Source of the DNA: Shewanella sp. VB17
Lineage (GTDB): Bacteria > Pseudomonadota > Gammaproteobacteria > Enterobacterales > Shewanellaceae
Direction of reading: 5' to 3'
Length of the DNA: 64,000 bases
NCBI RefSeq assembly: GCF_013248905.1
Contig: NZ_JABRVS010000001.1
Coordinates: 1,116,001 to 1,180,000 of the forward strand
Positions 1 to 12,799 of the stretch are shown in pieces (position 1 is the stretch's first letter; each line of letters starts with the position of its first letter). The notes below the pieces were generated by a model, which saw only the letters and a program-made list of their open reading frames with translations, ran no database searches and was not told the DNA's origin. Both the position numbers and the translations under genes were made by a program.

Positions 1-489
1 TCTCGAGAGCAAGTTTGTGTCGTGATGACGGCTGATTGTTTGCCAATTTTATTGTGTGATCAATTGGGTCGTCAAGTCGCGGCAGTTCATGCTGGATGGA
101 AGGGATTGTGCGATGGTATTATCGAAGTTGCTTTGAAAAAATTTAAAGTGAAAAACGATAAACTAATCGCTTACCTCGGCCCAGCGATTGGCCCAGAGCA
201 GTTTGAAGTTGGGGCGGAGGTAAGAGAGCTATTCTTATCTAGACATGCTGAAGCAAAAGTCTATTTTACAAAAAGACCCGTACCGCTCTCTTCTCAAATG
301 AGTGATTGTAAAAATGATGATAAGTATTTCGCTGATCTTCAAGGCTTGGCAATTTTGCGTTTAAAATTAGCTGGAGTGACAGAGATTTATCAATCAGATA
401 TGTGTACTTTTAATCATCCGGATGATTATTTTTCTTATCGAAGAGATCGTATTACCGGACGAATGGCTTCATACATTTGGTTAATATAA
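1..489 (+). CDS. pgeF: Peptidoglycan editing factor / polyphenol oxidase family (YfiH), C-terminal part
   Basis: The frame is open from base 1, so the gene begins outside the window and only about 162 C-terminal codons are present. The stretch VMTADCLPILLCD followed by AAVHAGWKGL is the metal-site signature (Cys and His ligands) of the YfiH/PgeF laccase-like family. The C-terminal CTFNHPDDYFSYRRD is the other conserved block. In E. coli the protein is cytoplasmic and removes mis-incorporated amino acids from peptidoglycan precursors; other members were described as multicopper phenol oxidases. It lies directly upstream of clpB in the same direction, an order common in gammaproteobacteria. The in-frame GTG at 22 is internal, not a start. 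Confidence 0.9.
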   Translation, partial: SREQVCVVMTADCLPILLCDQLGRQVAAVHAGWKGLCDGIIEVALKKFKVKNDKLIAYLGPAIGPEQFEVGAEVRELFLSRHAEAKVYFTKRPVPLSSQMSDCKNDDKYFADLQGLAILRLKLAGVTEIYQSDMCTFNHPDDYFSYRRDRITGRMASYIWLI

Positions 490-525
490 CTCTCGTGATC
501 TACTTAACATTAATTTATCATAAAC

Positions 526-553
526 CTTGAAAAAAAATTTAAAACCCCCATAT
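526..553 (+). promoter_or_regulatory. Sigma-32 heat-shock promoter of clpB
   Basis: CTTGAAA at 526-532 and CCCCATAT at 546-553 match the RpoH consensus (CTTGAAA, CCCCATnT) in every defined position, with a 13-bp spacer inside the usual range. The site lies 40 bp upstream of the clpB start codon. A strong ribosome binding site (GGAGG, 584-588) follows. Heat-shock control of clpB is therefore read directly from the sequence. Confidence 0.92.
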
Positions 554-592
554 TTAAGTTGTTGATTTAATATTATTTTTTATGGAGGCTAT

Positions 593-3166
593 ATGCGACT
601 CGATCGTATGACCAATAAATTTCAAATGGCAATTTCCGACGCACAATCTTTAGCGTTAGGTCGTGATCATCAGTTTATTGAACCAATTCATCTTATGATG
701 GCCTTACTTAATCAAGATAATGGTTCTATCCATCCTTTATTAACCCAAGCGGGTATTAATGTCAGTTCGTTAAGATCTTTAGTGAGTCAAGAGTTAGAGC
801 GTGTATCTAAGGTCGAAGGGACAGGAGGTGACATTCAGCTTTCTCAGTCTCTTATTCGTTTACTGAACCTTTGCGATAAACTTTCTCAAAAACGAAAAGA
901 TAAATATATTTCCAGTGAACTTTTTATATTAGCAGCTCTTGAGGGCAATGATACGCTATCACAAAACTTGAAGAAGTCCGGTGCAAGTATCAATTTAATG
1001 GAGCAAACGATACAAGAGGTAAGAGCAGGGAAAAATATTGATGATCCGGATGCCGAAGATCAACGTCAAGCCCTTAAGAAATTTACGGTTGATCTGACAG
1101 AGCGTGCTGAGCAGGGCAAGCTTGATCCTGTTATCGGTCGTGATGATGAAATTCGTCGTACTATTCAGGTATTACAACGCAGAAGCAAAAATAACCCGGT
1201 ACTGATCGGTGAACCCGGTGTAGGTAAAACGGCCATTGTCGAAGGATTGGCTCAGAGAATTATCAATGGGGAAGTGCCTGAAGGAATAAAGAATAAGCGT
1301 GTTCTTTCATTAGATATGGGCTCATTGATTGCTGGTGCAAAATATCGTGGTGAGTTTGAGGAACGTTTAAAAGCGGTACTCAATGAGTTATCTGAAGAAA
1401 ATGGGCAAGTGATCCTCTTTATCGATGAGCTACATACCATGGTCGGCGCTGGTAAAGGAGATGGCGCCATGGATGCTGGTAATATGTTGAAACCAGCGTT
1501 AGCCAGAGGTGATCTTCATTGTGTTGGTGCAACCACTTTAGATGAGTATCGACAATATATAGAGAAAGATGCTGCATTAGAAAGGCGTTTTCAAAAAATC
1601 TTGGTTGAAGAGCCTACTGTTGAAGACACAGTGGCTATTTTACGTGGGTTAAAAGAACGCTATGAATTACATCATCATGTCGAGATCACGGATCCTGCGA
1701 TTGTGGCGGCTGCGAGTATGTCACATCGTTATGTATCTGATCGAAAATTACCAGATAAAGCGATTGATTTGATCGATGAGGCTGCATCTAGTATCCGTAT
1801 TCAGATAGATTCTAAACCTGAGTCGTTAGACAAATTAGATCGACGTTCAATTCAACTTAAACTAGAAGAGCAGGCTCTTTCTAAAGAGCTCGATGAAGCT
1901 AGCCTTCGTCGACTATCTACAATAAGAAAAGAATTGAAAGAAGTTGATGTTAAGGCATTAGAGCTAAATGAAGTATGGCGAACAGAGAAAGCTGCTTTGG
2001 CCGGTACTCAGCATATTAAGTCTGATTTAGAGCAGGCAAGGTTGGATCTTGATGTTGCTCGTAGAGCGAGTGATCTTACGCGTATGTCTGAACTACAATA
2101 TGGGCGTATTCCTGAATTAGAAAAACAGTTAGATTTAGCCTCTCAAGTTGAAATGCAAGAAATGACTTTGTTGAAAAATAAAGTAACAGATGTTGAAATT
2201 GCAGAAGTTTTATCGCGTGCAACAGGTATCCCTGTGTCTAAAATGCTAGAAGGAGATCGAGAAAAACTGTTATATATGGAAGTTGAACTTCATACTCAAG
2301 TGATAGGTCAGAATGAGGCTGTCGATGTGGTATCAAATGCCATTAGACGTAGTCGTGCAGGTTTATCAGATCCTGATCGTCCTATTGGTTCGTTTCTGTT
2401 TTTAGGTCCCACAGGTGTGGGGAAAACAGAATTATGTAAATCATTGGCTAAATTCCTTTTTAATACAGAATCGGCATTAGTTCGTATAGATATGTCTGAG
2501 TTTATGGAGAAACATTCTGTTGCTCGCTTGATTGGTGCTCCTCCGGGATATGTCGGTTATGAAGAGGGAGGCTACCTTACTGAGGCTGTGAGAAGAAAAC
2601 CTTATTCGGTTATTTTACTTGATGAAGTAGAGAAAGCACATCCAGATGTATTTAATATCTTACTACAAGTCCTTGATGATGGGCGTTTAACTGACGGTCA
2701 AGGCCGGACCGTTGACTTTAGAAATACAATTGTGATTATGACGTCTAATTTAGGCTCAGACATTATTCAGGAACATTTTTTAAGTTCATCTTATGATGAA
2801 ATGAAGTCTGAGGTGATGAATGTTGTCGTGCAAAGCTTTAGACCTGAGTTTCTGAATAGAGTTGATGAAACTGTTGTTTTTCACCCATTAGATGAGAGTC
2901 ACATTGAGCATATTGCATCTATTCAAATCGAGTCACTTAAAAATCGACTAGCGGATAAAGGTTATGATATGTCTTTGAATCATGAAGCATTAGCTTTTAT
3001 CGCAAGTGCTGGTTTCGATCCTATTTATGGTGCGAGACCTTTGAAAAGAGCATTACAGCAGGAAGTTGAAAATCCACTTGCCCAAGGTATTCTGAGTGGC
3101 AGTCTTATACCTGATAAGATTATTAATGTCAGTTGTTCTGGGGCTAAGCTTACTTTTAAGCAATAA
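593..3166 (+). CDS. clpB: ATP-dependent disaggregase ClpB (Hsp100)
   Basis: An 857-residue protein, the family's usual length. It begins [11 protein letters not shown] as in E. coli and contains the N-terminal Clp repeat domain (about 1-145), AAA+ domain 1 with Walker A GEPGVGKT (206-213), the coiled-coil middle domain (about 410-525) and AAA+ domain 2 with GPTGVGKT near 605. It is a cytoplasmic hexamer that threads aggregated proteins through its pore and works with DnaK. The ATG at 593 is preceded by GGAGG at good spacing. A consensus sigma-32 promoter drives it. It stands alone downstream of pgeF, with no clear strong terminator before the convergent DUF4124 gene. Confidence 0.98.
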   Translation: MRLDRMTNKFQMAISDAQSLALGRDHQFIEPIHLMMALLNQDNGSIHPLLTQAGINVSSLRSLVSQELERVSKVEGTGGDIQLSQSLIRLLNLCDKLSQKRKDKYISSELFILAALEGNDTLSQNLKKSGASINLMEQTIQEVRAGKNIDDPDAEDQRQALKKFTVDLTERAEQGKLDPVIGRDDEIRRTIQVLQRRSKNNPVLIGEPGVGKTAIVEGLAQRIINGEVPEGIKNKRVLSLDMGSLIAGAKYRGEFEERLKAVLNELSEENGQVILFIDELHTMVGAGKGDGAMDAGNMLKPALARGDLHCVGATTLDEYRQYIEKDAALERRFQKILVEEPTVEDTVAILRGLKERYELHHHVEITDPAIVAAASMSHRYVSDRKLPDKAIDLIDEAASSIRIQIDSKPESLDKLDRRSIQLKLEEQALSKELDEASLRRLSTIRKELKEVDVKALELNEVWRTEKAALAGTQHIKSDLEQARLDLDVARRASDLTRMSELQYGRIPELEKQLDLASQVEMQEMTLLKNKVTDVEIAEVLSRATGIPVSKMLEGDREKLLYMEVELHTQVIGQNEAVDVVSNAIRRSRAGLSDPDRPIGSFLFLGPTGVGKTELCKSLAKFLFNTESALVRIDMSEFMEKHSVARLIGAPPGYVGYEEGGYLTEAVRRKPYSVILLDEVEKAHPDVFNILLQVLDDGRLTDGQGRTVDFRNTIVIMTSNLGSDIIQEHFLSSSYDEMKSEVMNVVVQSFRPEFLNRVDETVVFHPLDESHIEHIASIQIESLKNRLADKGYDMSLNHEALAFIASAGFDPIYGARPLKRALQQEVENPLAQGILSGSLIPDKIINVSCSGAKLTFKQ

Positions 3167-3226
3167 GCTGAATAATGAATCGTAACAGGTTATAAAAGGT
3201 TCCTGCAGTAATTGATGGCGTTGTCT

Positions 3227-3667
3227 TTACTTACTGCAGAAGAGCTCGATACGTTTCTTTTGATCTTTTATTTGAGTTTGCCTATCTTCTTCATTCATTG
3301 AAACTATTTCTCCAGTTGTTGCATTTTTACTTTTTAATCGCGAGTGTGAGCTGAGAATATTAAGCTTCTGTTGTGCACTTTCACAGATGGCATCGGCTTG
3401 TTTTGTGTTTTTTTGCTTGATTATGTCGGCATTTTTTTCATCTTCACTCTGAACTCTAGTTGTTTGTTTTCTTACCTTAGGTGGAATAAACCCTATGGGT
3501 GCTTGTTCAATATCCTCGCTATAAATCCTATTAGAATGAATATTTTCAGGTTGTTGCTGACTGTAATGAACAACTCCGTTTTTATCTACCCACTTATATA
3601 TAATCGTTGCTGCTGCTGATTGGATGACAAAGAATGAAAAGCAAATTAAGGTGATTTTCTTAATCAT
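3227..3667 (-). CDS. DUF4124-domain secreted protein
   Basis: A 146-residue protein with an N-terminal Sec signal peptide (MIKKITLICFSFFVIQSAAA). The block after it, IYKWVDKNGVVHYSQQQP, is the hallmark of DUF4124 domains, small periplasmic modules of unknown function common in proteobacteria. The rest is lysine- and glutamine-rich and likely helical, ending in a cysteine close to the C-terminus. It converges with clpB and diverges from pssA. No specific function can be assigned. A 9-bp inverted repeat (CTGCAGTAA / TTACTGCAG) straddles its stop codon and may help end transcription. Confidence 0.8.
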   Translation of the reverse strand: MIKKITLICFSFFVIQSAAATIIYKWVDKNGVVHYSQQQPENIHSNRIYSEDIEQAPIGFIPPKVRKQTTRVQSEDEKNADIIKQKNTKQADAICESAQQKLNILSSHSRLKSKNATTGEIVSMNEEDRQTQIKDQKKRIELFCSK

Positions 3668-3815
3668 TTGATTTTCCTGATAAATATATTGATTAGAGAT
3701 TCGCTTGATTAAAATAAGGTGTTATTCATATTTAGCTGAATAAGAGTGTTGGGTTATACAGCTGACACTATAAGTATGGTATGTTTTTTACACCATATAG
3801 AAATGAATTAATCAT

Positions 3816-4556
3816 ATGCATAAATTTGATAAGGAAACTGTTAGAAGAAAAGGTATTTACCTTCTACCTAACCTTTTGACCACTGCAGGACTTTTTTCTG
3901 GGTTTTATGCCGTAATAGCATCGATGAATGGTTTATTTGAATTGGCTTCAATTGCTGTGTTTGTTGCTATGTTATGTGATGGTCTAGATGGCCGAGTTGC
4001 TAGGATGACGAATACTCAGAGTGATTTTGGTGCAGAATATGACAGCATGTCAGATATGGTGTCTTTTGGTGTTGCCCCTGCTTTACTCGCCTATAATTGG
4101 GGGCTTGCTGAATTAGGTAAGTTAGGTTGGTTAGCGGCTTTCATTTATTGCGCCGGTGCTGCATTACGTTTGGCACGTTTTAATACTCAGGTCGGTGTTG
4201 AAGATAAAAAATATTTTCAAGGACTAGCGAGTCCAGCAGCAGCAGCAGTTATTGCTGGAAGTATATGGTTAGCTAGTGAAACGAGCTTACAAGGTCAAGA
4301 TATAAGTTGGCTTGTTGCGTCCATGACAGCCATGTTAGGTTTGCTGATGGTGAGTAATTTTAGGTATCACTCCTTTAAAGATTTTAACTGGCGTGAAAAA
4401 GTTAATTTCCTAGCTATATTACTTGTGGTAGGAGTTTTTGTATTCATTTCAATTGAGCCTGCTCTGATACTCTGTGTGATTTTTTATATTTATGCTTTAT
4501 CTGGACCAGTGATTACGGTCTACAGCATACGTAAATTAAAGCGGAGGGGGTTATAG
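3816..4556 (+). CDS. pssA: CDP-diacylglycerol--serine O-phosphatidyltransferase
   Basis: A 246-residue integral membrane enzyme that makes phosphatidylserine from CDP-diacylglycerol and L-serine, the precursor of phosphatidylethanolamine. The CDP-alcohol phosphotransferase motif is complete: D55, D58-G59, A62-R63, G72, D76 and D80. Several hydrophobic segments follow. This is the membrane-spanning type II enzyme, not the phospholipase-D-like PssA of E. coli. No strong Shine-Dalgarno sequence precedes the ATG at 3816. It is monocistronic, lying upstream of the rRNA operon. Confidence 0.92.
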   Translation: MHKFDKETVRRKGIYLLPNLLTTAGLFSGFYAVIASMNGLFELASIAVFVAMLCDGLDGRVARMTNTQSDFGAEYDSMSDMVSFGVAPALLAYNWGLAELGKLGWLAAFIYCAGAALRLARFNTQVGVEDKKYFQGLASPAAAAVIAGSIWLASETSLQGQDISWLVASMTAMLGLLMVSNFRYHSFKDFNWREKVNFLAILLVVGVFVFISIEPALILCVIFYIYALSGPVITVYSIRKLKRRGL

Positions 4557-4768
4557 TGATAGAAAAATCGACATATTAAAGAGTGAATAATTTAATAGAG
4601 TCAATTAACTATTTTTCGACATGATATGCAAAAAACAATCTTGTGCCATAATTGCTCTTTAGTTGTATAAAAATAAGTCATTATAAGCCTAGGTTTGTGG
4701 GTATTGCTTGTTTAAAATACTGTGTGATTTAAAAGTGCTCGAATAGCATGTTTAAGTGAAAAAAGCGC
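4557..4768. other. AT-rich spacer upstream of the rRNA promoters
   Basis: About 210 bp between the pssA stop and the first rRNA promoter, with no open frame of note. A-tracts and T-tracts just upstream of the -35 element are of the kind that act as UP elements, and Fis sites are likely by analogy with other rRNA operons. Neither can be proven by eye. Confidence 0.4.
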
Positions 4769-4796
4769 TTGTACTCTGCGGTGATATCCCTATAAT
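4769..4796 (+). promoter_or_regulatory. rRNA operon promoter P1
   Basis: TTGTAC (4769-4774) and a perfect TATAAT (4791-4796) are separated by 16 bp. They are followed by GCGCAACC, a G+C-rich discriminator typical of stringently controlled rRNA promoters. The 16-bp spacer is also characteristic of rrn P1 promoters. It lies about 530 bp upstream of mature 16S. Confidence 0.8.
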
Positions 4797-4994
4797 GCGC
4801 AACCACTGACACGGCACAGCAGGCCAACGAGGTAGCGTAAACGCTAAGGAGTAAGGGACTTGCAGCAGTGCTAGAGATTGAGATTTCAATAGAAAGCTTA
4901 GTCAGGTGAAAAGCGGTTTAAGTGGTTCATTGATGTAGCATAACACGAAAGTGTACAAGAAAACGTCAATTGAAAATCTTCTTAAAATAAGCGC

Positions 4995-5022
4995 TTGACG
5001 CCAACGATGGAGAGTGTAGAAT
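4995..5022 (+). promoter_or_regulatory. rRNA operon promoter P2
   Basis: TTGACG (4995-5000), a 16-bp spacer and TAGAAT (5017-5022), followed by ACGCCTCC. This second promoter, 226 bp after P1, gives the tandem P1-P2 layout usual for gammaproteobacterial rRNA operons. Confidence 0.8.
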
Positions 5023-5081
5023 ACGCCTCCTCAAGCCAACGACCTAGCGTCTAACGGCAGTATCTGAAAGATTGGTACTAA

Positions 5082-5093
5082 CGCTCTTTAACA
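5082..5093 (+). promoter_or_regulatory. boxA antitermination site in the rRNA leader
   Basis: CGCTCTTTAACA matches the rRNA boxA consensus (TGCTCTTTAACA) in 11 of 12 positions. It sits in the leader downstream of both promoters, where NusB-S10 would load for rRNA antitermination. A second boxA-like block (CTTGTTCTTTAAAA, about 6956-6969) lies in the 16S-23S spacer. Confidence 0.85.
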
Positions 5094-5144
5094 ATTTGAG
5101 ACAAGAAATCTGTGTGGACACTCACAGGTATTGAGTTATTCGAA

Positions 5145-5179
5145 ACTGCCTCTTTTTTCTAGTAAAAAGTGAGGCAGTC
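5145..5179 (+). other. Strong hairpin in the rRNA leader
   Basis: ACTGCCTC pairs with GAGGCAGT, extended inward by a T-run/A-run, giving a stem of at least 12 pairs just after boxA. It could be a boxB/boxC-like element or a processing structure. It resembles a terminator in shape but lies inside an antiterminated leader. Confidence 0.6.
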
Positions 5180-5327
5180 AAAAAAATTCTCAATGAATGA
5201 GTGTTCATAGATTCGAACCTAGTTTGAATCAATATGTACAATCGTTGTTAATGCTCTTATGAGTGTTGTCAATGACATCAGAATTCATTGAGCCGCTGAG
5301 TCCTTAACGGGGTTTAGCAAAAAACTT

Positions 5328-6870
<1,543 letters not shown>

Positions 6871-7339
6871 CCTATACGACTAACTCAATATTTGCTGAGT
6901 GTTCACACAGATAACTTGTTCTTGTTAGAGCGAGTGGCACGCCTTTACGGCGATGCTTGTTCTTTAAAAATTTGGAAAGCTGATAGTGTTAATGTGAAAG
7001 GGACGGTGAATGGCTTAGGTTGTTTGTTGTTAATAGCATTAATGCGAAAATAAATAATTGAGTTCTCAAACACTTAAATCAAGTGCGGAATGATTTACCT
7101 TAGGGTGATGAGTTCAAGAGTATTCTTTTGGCGAAAGTAAACACCATTAGTTGCGATACATCTCGTTCAAACTACCTGTTTGAACAATAGATAATATTAG
7201 CGCAGCGAGTTTGGTCTTAGGCAAGGCGCGAAAGTGAGCGAGAAAGGCATGTAGCAGCGCTACATAACTGACAAGCGAACTTGAGTAACACCGCATAAGG
7301 GCAAAGCAGCAAGCGAATAAAAACCTATGTGGGTTGTAT
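6871..7339 (+). other. 16S-23S internal spacer without tRNA genes
   Basis: A 469-nt spacer. I looked for tRNA-Ile, tRNA-Ala and tRNA-Glu and found no cloverleaf or TTCGA-containing T arm. It contains a boxA-like site near 6956-6969, a perfect small hairpin GTTCAAAC-TACCT-GTTTGAAC near 7167-7187 and a larger palindromic element (7216-7300). The outermost bases next to 23S pair with those after 23S, as expected for the RNase III processing stem. Confidence 0.8.
7216..7300. repeat. Palindromic element in the 16S-23S spacer
   Basis: An imperfect hairpin of about 85 nt centred on the perfect inverted repeat ATGTAGC-AGC-GCTACAT (7249-7265). The outer arms, CTTAGGC and the complementary GCATAAGG region, are imperfectly complementary. 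Its G+C content is higher than that of the surrounding spacer, and its design resembles the element between 23S and 5S. It is probably a dispersed palindromic repeat that can sit inside rRNA spacers. Confidence 0.55.
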
Positions 7340-10361
<3,022 letters not shown>

Positions 10362-10491
10362 ACAACCCAGATGGGTTTTACTTCTAAGAAGTTTGTGGTT
10401 AATGAGTGATTACAGAGCGAAAAAGAATACCAATTTGATTTAAGTTACACTCAATTATATTTATTTAACAGCTTTTCGAATTTAGTTATTT

Positions 10492-10608
10492 GGTTAATTA
10501 CGCAGGAAATTGTTTGGCTGACAAAGCCGTAACGAGTGAAGCGCGGCGTGTACTTTAGTACACAAGCACTGGAGCGAGGAAACAATGCCGTGAGACGAAT
10601 AATTAACC
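10492..10608. repeat. Palindromic element between 23S and 5S
   Basis: The spacer holds a 117-nt element bounded by perfect 9-bp inverted repeats, GGTTAATTA (10492-10500) and TAATTAACC (10600-10608). It is centred on the perfect hairpin GTGTACT-TT-AGTACAC (10548-10563), with partly complementary sequence between (ATTGTTT with AAACAAT). It resembles a MITE or dispersed palindromic repeat inserted in the operon. No coding frame is present. Confidence 0.6.
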
Positions 10609-10618
10609 AGTAAGAATT

Positions 10619-10737
10619 TGTCTGGAAACCATAGCATTGTGGCACCACCTGATCCCATCCCGAACTCAGAAGTGAAACGCAATCGCGCCGATGGTAGTGT
10701 GGGGTCTCCCCATGTGAGAGTAGGTCATTTCCAGGCG
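10619..10737 (+). rRNA. rrf: 5S ribosomal RNA
   Basis: About 119 nt from TGTCTGGAAACCATAGC to the closing CCAGGC. The centre carries the conserved 5S blocks CCGAACTCAGAAGTGAAACG and GCGCCGATGGTAGTGTGGGG. The first and last bases pair (TGTCTGGAAA with TTTCCAGGC), forming helix I. It closes the rRNA operon, and no distal tRNA gene follows. Confidence 0.95.
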
Positions 10738-10752
10738 CCTATTTAAGTAGAG

Positions 10753-10779
10753 AAGCCACCTTATTAAGGTGGCTTTTTT
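10753..10779 (+). terminator. rRNA operon terminator
   Basis: AAGCCACCTTATTAAGGTGGC followed by six T. The stem has nine pairs and a short loop, a strong intrinsic terminator 16 nt after 5S. Confidence 0.93.
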
Positions 10780-10789
10780 GCGTTTGGAC

Positions 10790-10981
10790 TGTTAATAGTT
10801 TGACACTTCATTTGGCGTATCTAATGTTATTCTAGGCAGGTGGCTTATCCACTTAAGCACGTACGTGCAATGCCTACCTCGATGTCAACCCGCCGCTAAG
10901 CGGGCTCCCCAGTACAGTGACGGTGCCGACTCTCGTTACAAAGCAGCTGAATGCGATGCATTCAAATCACTACTTCTTCAC
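10790..10981. other. Unidentified G+C-richer insert between 5S copies
   Basis: About 190 bp that interrupt the duplicated 5S end. It contains the 12-bp palindrome GCACGTACGTGC and a small hairpin CCCGC-CGCTAA-GCGGG. No frame is convincing, and it differs in composition from the AT-rich spacers around it. It may be a dispersed repeat. I cannot name it. Confidence 0.4.
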
Positions 10982-11064
10982 CCCCATGTGAGAGTAGGTC
11001 ATTTCCAGGCGCCTAATTAAGTAGAGAAGCTACCTTATTAAGGTGGCTTTGTTGCGTTTTAACT
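10982..11064 (+). pseudogene. Truncated duplicate of the 5S 3' end plus terminator
   Basis: From CCCCATGTGAGAGTAGG onward this repeats 10708-10790 at an offset of 274 bp with only a handful of substitutions. It includes the 5S 3' end and the terminator (AGCTACCTT-ATT-AAGGTGGCT, one wobble pair, T-run interrupted by G). The first three quarters of the 5S gene are absent. It is best read as the remnant of a second, tandem 5S gene or of a recombination event in the operon tail. Confidence 0.85.
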
Positions 11065-11209
11065 GTTGAAAAATACTCACTCGGCTGTCAATGCTGGTTT
11101 GATCGCTTTAGCATATTTCGTCATGTTAGATTGGACTTTCCATTTTGAAAATGCGAGTGCGTTATAACAATTGCATTAGCTAATCGACCAACTTAATTCA
11201 ATCTCTCAT

Positions 11210-12149
11210 TCACAAGTTTTTGACCCTATTTCGATCTGAAATAAAGCTGTTCCACGCCATGGATACTTGCTCAACAATGTCATCAAAACCTGAAAAAGTT
11301 CGATTAGATAAATATCTCTGTCTTAGTCATTGCCAAACTTGTTCAATGGGATTTAATGCTGGCGAATAGGGTGTTAACTTGAGTAAAGATAAATGATCAA
11401 ATGGCTGTGCCGTGTCCATGGTATACCATCGAGCTGCGTTAAAATATGCCAGCTTGTGCCTCCATTATGATGACTACGTATCGTTCCTCAGGAGTTGCAG
11501 CTGAAATTTGCCGTAGATGCTCTCTCATGGGATCTTTATTCAAGGGCTTCAGTTGCCTTGTGGATGGGCAAACCGTACCGCATATGTAGTCATACTCAAA
11601 CTGTTGTTGCTGTAGTGTTCTAGGACGGCTACCTTTCTGTGCCCATAACTTTATGCTGGTATTTTGTTGGCTAAAACAACCTCCATCTTCAAAGCAAAAG
11701 TCGACTTCATCTAGACTGACATTGATAGGGATCTTTTGAGCGTTTTAAATTTTAGTTTTTTACACTCTTCTTGAAATGCTTATGATTGTGTAGAATGTTT
11801 AGAATGTTTAGAATGTTTAGAATGTTTAGAATGTTTAGAGTGTGATAGTCAACTATGAAAGCTAATTTTATTCAATAGGTAATAGATATAATCGGGGTAA
11901 TCTTTTTACCAAACTGACTGTATATAACGTGATGAATATCAGTGTCAGTCAGCCACGGCCGTGTTCGCTATTTACTCTGGCTTTAATATATAGGGCGAGT
12001 TGCTTGCACTGCTGGGCATTAATACATAGCGGCCTATGAATAAGGTATTTATCTTCCAAACTAGCTAGACCTTCACATAAATATCTCGCAATGTCAGTAT
12101 GTGGCTTTCGACCTTGGAAATGTGAAAGCGCAAGTAAGCGCGTCTTCAT
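11210..12149 (-). pseudogene. Degenerate IS630-family transposase
   Basis: Three separate blocks read in the minus strand match IS630 transposases. They are an N-terminal helix-turn-helix part starting at 12149 (MKTRLLALSHFQ, then CKQLALYIKAR), a central DDE part near 11440-11740 (SLDEVDFCFEDGGCF, then KLWAQKGSRPRTLQQQQFEY) and the C-terminal part with PYSPALNPIEQVWQ followed by LRQRYLSNRTFSGFDDIVEQV. The reading frame is broken by shifts near 11960 and between blocks, and a TGA replaces the Trp codon expected after EQVWQ. A 9-bp tandem repeat lies within it. The full-length gene would be about 340 codons. It is dead, and I could not define the terminal inverted repeats. Confidence 0.85.
11792..11836. 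repeat. 9-bp tandem repeat inside the IS630 relic
   Basis: Five consecutive perfect copies of AGAATGTTT, with partial copies at both edges. The period of nine would keep a reading frame. It most likely arose by replication slippage in the dead transposase gene. Confidence 0.9.
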
Positions 12150-12241
12150 TTGAATGCTTTTCTACTAGCTAGCAAGGAACTTGAAGTCAATATCTTTAAG
12201 TCGATCACATCTTTACTTGGATAGGTATTAAATCCCATTAA

Positions 12242-12784
12242 TTAACGTAAAACCATTATGATCGCAGTAGTAAAAGTTGCAGCTATTAATGCAGAAGTAA
12301 AACAAAGTTTTACCCAAAAAATACGTTGGTTATATGGAATACTAGAATGTAGCCCGATTTTTACTGTTGATACTGTTGTATTGTCCGATTTATTAGGAAA
12401 TACTTTATTAGTTTTAGTTATTTTTTCAACATAAGTATCTGGTGAAGGTTCTTGGGCCAAAGCATGCGTGATGCTATGATCAATGATTAACATGTAGCCT
12501 TCTTTTGGGATCGTTTTTATTTCACAGCTAATGTCATTAAATTGAGCGAGTGATTTACGTAAGTTGGAAACTGCTTTGGTTAATGAGGTTTCGCTTACGA
12601 ACACCTTTCCCCATACGTGTTGATTAATTTCATCTTTGCGTAGTACTTGATTTCCATTATCATATAACATGCTTAATATAGCAGCTTCTCGCCCGCCTAT
12701 ATTAACGACAGTATCTTTATCGGTAATTTCTCTTTTTAATTTGTCGAAAACCACTTGGTTCCCAAGTATATAATTCCTTCCCAT
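12242..12784 (-). CDS. Membrane-tethered winged-helix transcriptional regulator (ToxR/CadC-like), no periplasmic domain
   Basis: About 180 residues. The N-terminal 105 form an OmpR/PhoB-type winged helix (Trans_reg_C), with IGGREAAILSMLYDNGNQVLRKDEI, HVWGK, LTKAVSNLRKSL and the hairpin wing IKTIPKEGYMLI. A polar linker of about 45 residues follows, then one transmembrane helix (VKLCFTSALIAATFTTAIIMVL), and the protein ends one residue later. ToxR and CadC carry a periplasmic sensor domain after this helix, and none is present here. I chose the ATG at 12784 because GGAAGGA sits 6 nt upstream; the ATG at 12799 overlaps that site. It neighbours an IS relic, and its target genes are unknown. It may be a truncated sensor or a natural short form. 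Confidence 0.8.
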   Translation of the reverse strand: MGRNYILGNQVVFDKLKREITDKDTVVNIGGREAAILSMLYDNGNQVLRKDEINQHVWGKVFVSETSLTKAVSNLRKSLAQFNDISCEIKTIPKEGYMLIIDHSITHALAQEPSPDTYVEKITKTNKVFPNKSDNTTVSTVKIGLHSSIPYNQRIFWVKLCFTSALIAATFTTAIIMVLR

Positions 12785-12799
12785 GACCAATCCTTCCAT

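Noticed and set aside
6871..7339. tRNA genes expected in the 16S-23S spacer
   Set aside because: No acceptor stem or T-loop motif is present on either strand; this is a tRNA-free spacer.
11791..11839. CRISPR-like array
   Set aside because: The 9-bp units are contiguous without spacers and lie in a dead transposase, so this is a simple tandem repeat.
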